A DNA stretch of 64,000 nt from the NCBI RefSeq assembly GCF_001767295.1, contig NZ_CP014944.1, positions 3,410,001 through 3,474,000 on the forward strand, given 5' to 3'. This document shows positions 57,656 to 64,000 of the stretch, one piece after another. Origin of the DNA: Colwellia sp. PAMC 20917 (GTDB taxonomy: Bacteria; Pseudomonadota; Gammaproteobacteria; Enterobacterales; Alteromonadaceae). Position numbers and translations under genes: made by a program. The notes under the pieces are model-generated. The model was not told the origin of the DNA. It made no database searches and worked only from the letters and a program-made list of their open reading frames with translations. Each line of letters starts with the position of its first letter. The stretch's first letter is position 1.

Positions 57656-59095
57656 ATGAACATAAAAAGAACTCTAACAAGCATCGCAATAATAAGTACT
57701 ATGGCCCTTTCTGGTCATAGTTATGCAGATACAGCTGAAAAAGATCAAGCAAAGAAAGTTTCACCATCAACCTGGCTAAATTTATCTGAAAGTGAGTTAG
57801 TTGCCGTTGAAAAATATGCGACCGATTACAAAACTTTTATTTATCAAACACCAACAGAATTGACCTTTGTTACAGAAACTATAAAACGTGCTGAGAAACA
57901 AGGTTTTAAGCGTCTGTCTGAAAAAAGTAACTTAAAGCCAGGTGCTCGTTTTTATGACGTCAATCGTGACCGTACTATTTCATTAATTGTTATTGGTAAA
58001 AAAGGCCTTGAGCAAGGTACTCGTATTGTTGGCGCTCATATTGATTCACCTCGCCTAGAACTTAAAGGACGACCGCTTTATGAAAAAGAGAAGTTTGCTA
58101 TGCTGCAGACTTATGTTCATGGTGGTATTAAAACCTATCAATGGGTCAATATCCCTTTAGCGCTGGTTGGCCGCGTTGACAAAAAAGATGGGACAGTTAT
58201 TAATATCTCTGTTGGTTTTGATGAAAACGATCCTATTTTTATGGTACCTGATTTAGCGCCGCATGTAGATCATCCAAACAGGGATCGTAAAAGTCGTGAT
58301 GTGATCAAGAAAGAAGAGCTTGACGTTATCATCGCAGCTAAACCTGACTTAGATAAATCAATAAAAGAATTGATCACCGATTTCTTAAAAACAGAGTATG
58401 ACATTTCAATCGATGATTTAGTGTCTGCTGAATTAGCCTTAGTACCAGCAACTAAACCTCGTGATGTTGGCTTTGATCGCAGCATGATCGCTGCTTATGG
58501 CCAAGATGATAAGGCAAGCTCTATTGCCGCTGTTACTGCCATCTTTGAACAGAAAATTCCAGAGTATACCTCGGTTGCCTTTTTAGTGGATAACGAAGAA
58601 GTGGGCAATATTAATAATACCGGGGCAAGCTCAACTTATCTTGTTGATATGTTAAGTGGCTTGTTATACAACCAAATGGGTGACGATTATAACGATTACC
58701 AGTTACGTAAAGTTTTGCGTAATACCAAAGTTATTTCAGCGGATGTTAACCCGGGTGTTAACCCTAACTGGGCTGGTGTTTGGGAATTAGGTAATGCGCC
58801 ACGCTTAGGTAACGGTATTAACTTGAAACTTTACGGTGGTGGTTTTAATGCTAACTCAGAGTACATGGCATGGACGCGCAATTACTTAGATAATAATAAA
58901 ATCAAATGGCAAACATCGACTTATAAAGGTAAAGCTTCTGGCGGAACTATTGGTAGCGATTTGTCTAATGACAATATGGAAGTGATTGATTTTGGTGTAC
59001 CCATTTTGTCAATTCACTCTCCTTATGCGGTAGGTTCAAAAGTTGACTTATATTCATTATATAAAGCCATGTCAGCTTTCTATCAGCAAAAATAA
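57656..59095 (+). CDS. M18-family aminopeptidase with signal peptide
   Basis: The product has 479 residues. It begins with a Sec signal peptide, hydrophobic about residues 8-20 and ending SYA near 25. The M18 metal ligands are visible: IVGAHIDSPRLELK (His and the following Asp), GQDDKASSIAAV, and DNEEVGNINNTGASS (Glu-Glu pair), and a C-terminal His in ILSIHSPYAVGSK. Bacterial M18 enzymes are usually cytoplasmic, so the signal peptide is notable. It likely removes N-terminal residues, often Asp or Leu, in the periplasm. A terminator follows at 59119. Confidence 0.9.
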   Translation: MNIKRTLTSIAIISTMALSGHSYADTAEKDQAKKVSPSTWLNLSESELVAVEKYATDYKTFIYQTPTELTFVTETIKRAEKQGFKRLSEKSNLKPGARFYDVNRDRTISLIVIGKKGLEQGTRIVGAHIDSPRLELKGRPLYEKEKFAMLQTYVHGGIKTYQWVNIPLALVGRVDKKDGTVINISVGFDENDPIFMVPDLAPHVDHPNRDRKSRDVIKKEELDVIIAAKPDLDKSIKELITDFLKTEYDISIDDLVSAELALVPATKPRDVGFDRSMIAAYGQDDKASSIAAVTAIFEQKIPEYTSVAFLVDNEEVGNINNTGASSTYLVDMLSGLLYNQMGDDYNDYQLRKVLRNTKVISADVNPGVNPNWAGVWELGNAPRLGNGINLKLYGGGFNANSEYMAWTRNYLDNNKIKWQTSTYKGKASGGTIGSDLSNDNMEVIDFGVPILSIHSPYAVGSKVDLYSLYKAMSAFYQQK

Positions 59096-59118
59096 ACTTA
59101 ACACTTAAATTTCAATAT

Positions 59119-59147
59119 CAAAAGATCAGCATTTGCTGATCTTTTTT
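59119..59147 (+). terminator. Intrinsic terminator after the M18 peptidase gene
   Basis: AAAGATCAGCA/TGCTGATCTTT with a short TT-rich loop is followed by a T tract, 24 bases after the stop. Confidence 0.9.
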
Positions 59148-59277
59148 ATTTATATAAAGCTAAAATACCATTTTTTATAATGAATACAAGACTCGATGAT
59201 ATTAGTGCTTTAAGTCTTAGTGGTGATTACTTTATAATTACTGTAATGGATCGCTAAACTTAGGAAGAATTCTTTAT

Positions 59278-60675
59278 ATGCTATTAAAATTATTTCAGCT
59301 ACAAAACTGCCCAATAAACTCATTGTTAAACAACTATAAAAAAACACTTTTATTAGTGCCTATCTTTTTGGGTATACAAGCATGTGGAGGAGGTGGTGGT
59401 AGCGATAATACGACCCCAACAGCGCCAAAAAATTATGCTTTTTCATTAACGTCTACACTGACCAATAAATGTGGCGAAAAACTACCGTTTGTTGATGTTG
59501 AGCTGTTTATTCAAAATAATGATTGGAGTGTTGTTACAAAGTTACAGCCAAACGATGATGGACTTTTTAGTTTTTTATCAGACAGTGAACTCATAAATTA
59601 CACACTTGTTGCTAAAACTCAGCAAGCAGGAAAAGTGGAAGGTTTAGATTTTGTTAGCTTTCATCAAGTCAAAGCAACAACGCCCGCAATTTATCAGGCA
59701 GAACATATCAGTAAAGTTGTGGATGCTAATTGTGAATGTATCACTCGAAATGTTGAAGTGTCACATACCCCTATCTCTGATATAACTCAAGTAACCAGCT
59801 CAGCAACATTTACCAGCACTGAAGCTGTAGACTCACAACGCACTGACTTTATTAATGTTGAAGCTTGTCGAGCAATTGATGGCGCCTGGCCATTACATTC
59901 TTTCTCGCTTGTTGGTACCGGAAATAACAGTAACGTTTTGGGTGCTGCTGGCTTTATTGATGATTTTAGTCAAACAGTCGTTAATAGCGACAATCAAGCT
60001 GTATGGCAACTCTCAGCTTTCGCCGCCATTGAACAAATTGGCTTAACTAAAAATCATCAGCCTTTTACAACACAACAATTATTTTTGGGGCAGGCGCATT
60101 TTTCAACAAAAGTTCTTGAAGATGATAACTCAGTTGATTTATTTAATAGCCATTTATACGTTTCAGAAACTGTTTATCAATCAAATGCAGAGGTTATTTT
60201 ATCTGAAACTGATTCTGCTTTTGGTCAAATAAAAATATCGAGCCAGCATCAAGTTATTTCTTCAGCTTTCAACACTAGTTTTGCCTTAGCCGCGACGACT
60301 AAAAAACCAGATGTTGATGATATTTATTTCTCAGAGATTAAATCAGACTGGAGTTATGATTACAGTAATGTTGCTAATTATCCTTTGGCTATAATTACCG
60401 TCAATTATCAAGCTTACCACCCCGAACAAAATACACCTATGCCAGCTAAATGGACAAGTTATGGGCGAATTACTGGGCAATTACCCGTAACTACAGCTTT
60501 ACCTGGTTATGAAGGTATTATTAATGATGAGACCCTTGTATTGGGTACCAGTACAGATTTGGTACAAAGTGAAGATACTGATAAATATGAAAATTATTTA
60601 TTGTATTATCAAAATGAAAATAATAATTCTTTTGCTAATAATGTAAAAAATTATCACATATCAATAAAAAAATAA
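59278..60675 (+). CDS. Hypothetical lipoprotein
   Basis: This 465-residue protein has a long basic N-region, a hydrophobic core and a lipobox GIQAC near residue 36, followed by GGGGGSDNTTPT, a common linker in marine gammaproteobacterial lipoproteins. An AGGAAG site lies about 11 bases before the ATG. Residues about 50-140 (SLTSTLTNKCGEKLPFVDVE and following) look like a beta-sandwich or carboxypeptidase-regulatory type domain. Another Cys pair lies in DANCECITRN. I recognise no enzymatic motif. It is monocistronic between two terminators, so context gives no function. Confidence 0.75.
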   Translation: MLLKLFQLQNCPINSLLNNYKKTLLLVPIFLGIQACGGGGGSDNTTPTAPKNYAFSLTSTLTNKCGEKLPFVDVELFIQNNDWSVVTKLQPNDDGLFSFLSDSELINYTLVAKTQQAGKVEGLDFVSFHQVKATTPAIYQAEHISKVVDANCECITRNVEVSHTPISDITQVTSSATFTSTEAVDSQRTDFINVEACRAIDGAWPLHSFSLVGTGNNSNVLGAAGFIDDFSQTVVNSDNQAVWQLSAFAAIEQIGLTKNHQPFTTQQLFLGQAHFSTKVLEDDNSVDLFNSHLYVSETVYQSNAEVILSETDSAFGQIKISSQHQVISSAFNTSFALAATTKKPDVDDIYFSEIKSDWSYDYSNVANYPLAIITVNYQAYHPEQNTPMPAKWTSYGRITGQLPVTTALPGYEGIINDETLVLGTSTDLVQSEDTDKYENYLLYYQNENNNSFANNVKNYHISIKK

Positions 60676-60689
60676 GTTTACTTTTATAT

Positions 60690-60719
60690 AAAAACGGCGC
60701 TATAAAGCGCCGTTTTTTT
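60690..60719. terminator. Terminator between the lipoprotein and acyltransferase genes
   Basis: AAAACGGCGCT/AGCGCCGTTTT is a strong stem with A and T flanks; it can serve both convergent genes. Confidence 0.9.
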
Positions 60720-60743
60720 ATTCATACCCGTTTCTGTTAGCCA

Positions 60744-61847
60744 TTAATCTACTGCTTGTTTCGCTCTAACAGGATTTGCATACATGGTTAATAACCAATG
60801 CTGTTGCTGTTCAGTTAAATCAGACATCCGGCTATTTAACTGATTCATTACGCTTTGCTTAATGTCATCTTGCTGGTGAAGCTGTGCATAAGCCGTTAAG
60901 TTGCTGTCATATAATTTATAGTTACTGATAATCTCTTTATCAATGGCTTTTGCAACGGCTTTACTATCGGCATAGTCGCCTTTAATCGCGTGGCAGAACT
61001 CAACATGAACACGACCTTTTTTCCCCATTAACCCTAGTGTAATACTATTTAAGTCTTCGTTTTCTTTCTTTTTATAACACCCCGTTGCTTCTCGTTCTGC
61101 AAGTTCGATGGCTTTATCTCTATCACAGGGATCAAATTCATACGAAATTGAAACAGGTACAATATTAATTTCATTTAAATAGTCTGCAAGCGGCGTTTGC
61201 TTGTCTTTGTTTAGTAATAACATTGAAATTAAAGCCGAGTTGGTTTTGTCTATCCCGTCTTTAGCACGACCTTCTCGCTGTGCTATCCAGATGTTTTGTT
61301 GGCGCTCATAAACTGTATGGTGAATATAGGCTGATAATTGCTTTGACGCATTGAGCATGGCACGTTTTGACTCTTCACTGCGTTTAACAATGAAGCTTTT
61401 GTTAATACGCATTAAGTCAGCAACCCAAGGTTGATGCAATAAGTTGTCGCCAACTGCTGCCTCAACGGTATTAATGCCACTGTTGTACAACGCCCAATTA
61501 ATTAATGCGACATCAAGTACTATGTCTCTATGATTACTGATAAACAGCATAGGTTTACTTGTATCAATTTTCTCTAAGCCATGAAAAGTAAAACCATCGG
61601 TACTTTTTTTTACTAGGTGATGCAAGTACTTTGCTACTTCACGTTGAATGTCTTCAATGTTATGAAACTTACTCACGCGTAACTTTAACGTCCATTTTAC
61701 CACTGAGCGACAAATTACCGGTAGAAGCTTGTACAGTCGAGGCATTTTAAAACTAGCAATAGAAGAAAGTAGCCCTTGGTCATTAATCAGTTTTCGGATC
61801 ACAGTTGCAACCTCATCATCACGATAAGGGCGAATATCATCAAACAT
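60744..61847 (-). CDS. PlsC-like 1-acyl-glycerol-3-phosphate acyltransferase family protein
   Basis: The product has 367 residues. The acyltransferase motif I, NHRDIVLD (NH-x4-D), lies near residue 105, in LFISNHRDIVLDVALINW. Motif III-like REGRAKDGIDKTN and the NIVPVSISYEFDPCD segment (motif IV) follow. The protein is longer than PlsC (about 245), with a C-terminal extension of about 100 residues. Members acylate lysophosphatidate or related lipids. The exact acceptor is unknown. Confidence 0.85.
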   Translation of the reverse strand: MFDDIRPYRDDEVATVIRKLINDQGLLSSIASFKMPRLYKLLPVICRSVVKWTLKLRVSKFHNIEDIQREVAKYLHHLVKKSTDGFTFHGLEKIDTSKPMLFISNHRDIVLDVALINWALYNSGINTVEAAVGDNLLHQPWVADLMRINKSFIVKRSEESKRAMLNASKQLSAYIHHTVYERQQNIWIAQREGRAKDGIDKTNSALISMLLLNKDKQTPLADYLNEINIVPVSISYEFDPCDRDKAIELAEREATGCYKKKENEDLNSITLGLMGKKGRVHVEFCHAIKGDYADSKAVAKAIDKEIISNYKLYDSNLTAYAQLHQQDDIKQSVMNQLNSRMSDLTEQQQHWLLTMYANPVRAKQAVD

Positions 61848-62160
61848 GTAAGGTCTCTTTACTGCTTAACAGCGATTAATTAACTTAAAAATTGGCGGAT
61901 ATTATAACCGCTTTTTAAATGAAAAGGCTCCTATTGTTTATGCTTTACTTTTTTAAGTAATATAATTTCATTAGCTTAGGGGTAAATAATAATAATAATA
62001 TAAAAAATGAAGCAAAATCCAAATAAAATGTATAATTTTTGCTACAGTTAATTGTGTAAGCTCTTTTATGAATTAATTTCTATTTTTTTCATACTAAGGC
62101 CTTGCGTTTTTCGACTTTACCCTCAAGTCTTAAATAGAGCAATAAACAAAAGGAATACCT
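61848..62160. other. Intergenic region upstream of hpf
   Basis: The 313-base gap lies between divergent genes. It has an (AAT)n run at about 61986-62000 and a TATAAT at 62031-62036 that could be the hpf -10 element, but no clear -35. No sigma-54 site is evident. Confidence 0.4.
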
Positions 62161-62517
62161 ATGAAAATAAATCTTTCAGGTCACCACGTAGATGTTACCG
62201 ATGGTGTAAAAGAACATATCGATGAAAAATTCTTAAAAATTTCTAACCATTTTCCAACGCTGATCTCATTAGACATTATTCTTTCAAAAGAGCATGGAAA
62301 ATATGGTGCAGAAATAACAACAAATTATGAAGGTGGTCGTATTGCTGTATCAGCAGAAGACGATGTCATGTTTCCCGCAATTGCTAGTGTAGCCAAAAAG
62401 CTTGATGCCGCACTTAAACATAGAAAAGGCCAATTAAAAGCAAATTTACACAGTAAGCCTGTTTCAGTTACGCCTGAAATTGCCCACGAGAAAGTTCAAG
62501 AAATGAATTTGAACTAA
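62161..62517 (+). CDS. hpf: Ribosome hibernation-promoting factor (short HPF/YfiA type)
   Basis: The 118-residue protein starts MKINLSGHHVDVTDGVKEHI and has the beta-alpha-beta fold of the S30AE family, with the conserved LDAALKHRKGQLK helix near residues 82-94. The length and lack of the second domain place it in the short HPF/RaiA group. It binds the 30S subunit when growth slows. A terminator follows at 62545. Confidence 0.93.
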   Translation: MKINLSGHHVDVTDGVKEHIDEKFLKISNHFPTLISLDIILSKEHGKYGAEITTNYEGGRIAVSAEDDVMFPAIASVAKKLDAALKHRKGQLKANLHSKPVSVTPEIAHEKVQEMNLN

Positions 62518-62544
62518 TTTAAAAGTAGTTATACTTAAATGTTT

Positions 62545-62568
62545 ACGGGAGCTATTGCTCCCGTTTTA
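62545..62568 (+). terminator. Intrinsic terminator after hpf
   Basis: ACGGGAGC/GCTCCCGT with a 4-base loop (TATT) is followed by TTT, 27 bases after the stop. Confidence 0.88.
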
Positions 62569-62640
62569 GTTTCTAGCTTATTATTATCATTATGAATGGT
62601 ATACTTAACTTGTGAATAAATAAGGTAGTAGAAGTAAAAT

Positions 62641-63054
62641 ATGTTGGCCCTTTCAAATAATGTCTGGTTAGATCAAAATGAACTCGAGTTAACCGCTATT
62701 CGTGCACAAGGGGCGGGTGGACAAAATGTCAATAAAGTATCGTCAGCGATTCATTTACGTTTTGATATTAAGGCATCGTCTTTACCTGACTTTTATAAAG
62801 AACGTTTATTAGCATTAAAAGATAAACGTATCACTAAAGAGGGAATTTTAGTTCTCAAGGCGCAACAGTATAGAACACAAGAGAAAAATCGTGAATCTGC
62901 GCTTGAGCGTGTTGTTGAAGTGATTAAATCAGCAATGGTTATTCAAAAGGTTCGAAGAGAAACTAAACCATCAAAAAACTCCAAAAAAAGACGCTTAGCG
63001 GGTAAGTCTCACCGCGGCAATGTTAAAGCACTCCGCGGCAAGGTCACTGACTAG
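62641..63054 (+). CDS. arfB: Alternative ribosome-rescue factor ArfB
   Basis: ArfB (YaeJ) hydrolyses peptidyl-tRNA on ribosomes stalled without a stop codon. The 137-residue protein has the GGQ motif at residues 26-28 in RAQGAGGQNVNKV, and a Lys/Arg-rich C-terminal tail (about 105-137) that enters the empty mRNA channel. It lacks the stop-codon-reading domain of RF1 and RF2. It is convergent with the cyclophilin gene. Confidence 0.95.
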   Translation: MLALSNNVWLDQNELELTAIRAQGAGGQNVNKVSSAIHLRFDIKASSLPDFYKERLLALKDKRITKEGILVLKAQQYRTQEKNRESALERVVEVIKSAMVIQKVRRETKPSKNSKKRRLAGKSHRGNVKALRGKVTD

Positions 63055-63064
63055 TTAACATCGG

Positions 63065-63841
63065 TTAAGATATTTTCATTTTACGTCGTAAGCCTACTAA
63101 AGATAATGCCAGTAATGCAAAGTAGGATAAGCTACCGCCACCGTCACCGTCACTATCACTTGAACTGCTCCCCTGATTAAGCAGCGTATTTTTTACCGGA
63201 GACAGGCTTTCAGCCGTTGTGGTTGAACTATTTGAAATGGTAACAGTACGTATGGTTACAAAATTCTCATCTGCAGGTACAAAATTACTATTAGCACATT
63301 GCTCGTTGGTATAGTCTGGCATTGGTATACTTTGACAAATGGGTAACTGGGCTATTTTATCAATATTATCCATACCTTCAATCACTTCACCGAATACGGT
63401 AAAACCACCATTTTGTCTATCTAAAATAGCGCTATTATCTTTATAATTAATAAACCACTGACTGGTTGCACTATTGGGACTGTTTGCTATTTTTGCCATC
63501 GCGATAGTTGCTCTAACATTTGAATACAATGGCTCATTTTTTACAGAACTATCGACATCAATGGCCGTTAATGGAAAGTTTCCGTTAAATTCAAAACCTC
63601 CCGCTTGCATAATAAAGTTAGGCACTAAACGATGAACAACAGTATTGTTGAAATCCCCGTCATTAATGTACTTTAAAAAATTTTCTACTGTTTTAGGTGT
63701 GGTTTGATCGTGTAAGTTAATTTTGAAATTCCCTTGAGAAGTTTCAAATTCAACAATTGTCGCATTACTCGATACTGATAATAGTGTCGCAACAGAAAAT
63801 GCACCCGCTAGTACAAGTGATTTAGGAGAAGTTTTATACAT
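63065..63841 (-). CDS. Cyclophilin-type peptidylprolyl isomerase with GlyGly-CTERM anchor
   Basis: The product has 258 residues from the ATG at 63841, preceded by AAGGTTACT; the frame extends to 63883 but without a ribosome site. It has a signal peptide ending SNA near residue 27. The cyclophilin domain (about 28-200) contains VVHRLVPNFIMQAGGF, INYKDNSAILD and NGGFTVFGEVIEGMDNI. The C-terminus shows an acidic Ser/Asp/Gly linker, a GGG motif, a hydrophobic helix (about 235-250) and a basic tail LRRKMK. That is the GlyGly-CTERM sorting pattern, processed by a rhombosortase. It is predicted to be a surface or type II-secreted foldase. Confidence 0.9.
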   Translation of the reverse strand: MYKTSPKSLVLAGAFSVATLLSVSSNATIVEFETSQGNFKINLHDQTTPKTVENFLKYINDGDFNNTVVHRLVPNFIMQAGGFEFNGNFPLTAIDVDSSVKNEPLYSNVRATIAMAKIANSPNSATSQWFINYKDNSAILDRQNGGFTVFGEVIEGMDNIDKIAQLPICQSIPMPDYTNEQCANSNFVPADENFVTIRTVTISNSSTTTAESLSPVKNTLLNQGSSSSDSDGDGGGSLSYFALLALSLVGLRRKMKIS

Positions 63842-63929
63842 AGTAACCTTAAATTTATTAGGGATAATAATAGTTGAATACAATGCTAGAGATACTAAAA
63901 GTATTAGTCTAAAACAACAAGAGCTTTTC

Positions 63930-64000
63930 TTACCTGTAAATTTGAGTTTGTGGTTGTAGCGTTTTTTTCAGCATATCAATGAGGCTATAAAAGCGGTGAG
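63930..64000 (-). CDS. Possible C-terminal end of a gene cut by the window edge
   Basis: On the minus strand one frame is open from the window edge to a TAA at 63930-63932, encoding about 22 residues ending TQIYR. This is too short to assign, and chance openness is quite possible. Confidence 0.25.
   Translation of the reverse strand, partial: HRFYSLIDMLKKTLQPQTQIYR

Overview
The window is an AT-rich, gene-dense chromosomal segment of a marine gammaproteobacterium. The gene content and neighbourhoods (apbE-nqrM tail of an nqr locus, serB/ytjB, holD-rimI, queA-tgt-yajC-secDF, lolCDE, comEC-msbA-lpxK-ycaR-kdsB, a GlyGly-CTERM protein, many c-di-GMP proteins) suggest Alteromonadales, most likely a Colwellia-like psychrophile. 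The genus is inferred from protein character, not from a database search. I see no prophage, insertion sequence, integron, CRISPR array or rRNA.

Layout. 1-739: end of apbE and nqrM. 740-1771: about 1 kb without a recognisable gene. 1772-11723: a double-PilZ protein, serB and ytjB (divergent), a TatD hydrolase, a pseudo-receiver HDOD protein, argS and prfC. 12055-16843: a periplasmic nitrate reductase operon, napFEDABC, behind a perfect FNR-type box and closed by a strong terminator; napC carries a one-base frameshift in a G6 run. 16947-21336: rimI, holD, a TPR-PAS-GGDEF-EAL protein and tRNA-Trp. 21489-29372: aceK, the queA-tgt-yajC-secD-secF operon, then a candidate small RNA. 29399-35522: an HD-GYP phosphodiesterase, a DUF2750 protein, a sulfotransferase, ydbT/ydbS-like PH proteins, cobA and a beta carbonic anhydrase. 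36197-43794: a small chemotaxis transducer, a penicillin-acylase-family lipoprotein, a cobalamin riboswitch with its btuR/cobO gene, and an M13 metallopeptidase. 44125-54406: outer-membrane biogenesis (lolCDE, msbA, lpxK, kdsB) with comEC and two small conserved genes. 54486-63841: M1 and M18 aminopeptidases, an unknown lipoprotein, a PlsC-like acyltransferase, hpf, arfB and a GlyGly-CTERM cyclophilin.

Functional themes. Cyclic-di-GMP signalling is dense: PilZ x2 in one protein, a GGDEF-EAL protein predicted to act as a phosphodiesterase, and an HD-GYP phosphodiesterase. Envelope biogenesis is represented by Sec, Lol and lipid A genes. Several exported peptidases and amidohydrolases suggest use of peptides and amides. 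prfC, arfB, hpf and rimI concern translation.

Most of the window is ordinary core genome, and I found no convincing new multi-gene system. The best leads are small: a promoter-plus-terminator unit with no ORF (about 85 nt) after secF; the napC frameshift; a B12 riboswitch whose core can pair with a downstream 8-mer; a composite inverted repeat between prfC and argS; a perfect 18-bp palindrome before the chemotaxis gene; and a 20-bp tandem repeat beginning in a hairpin arm next to cobO.
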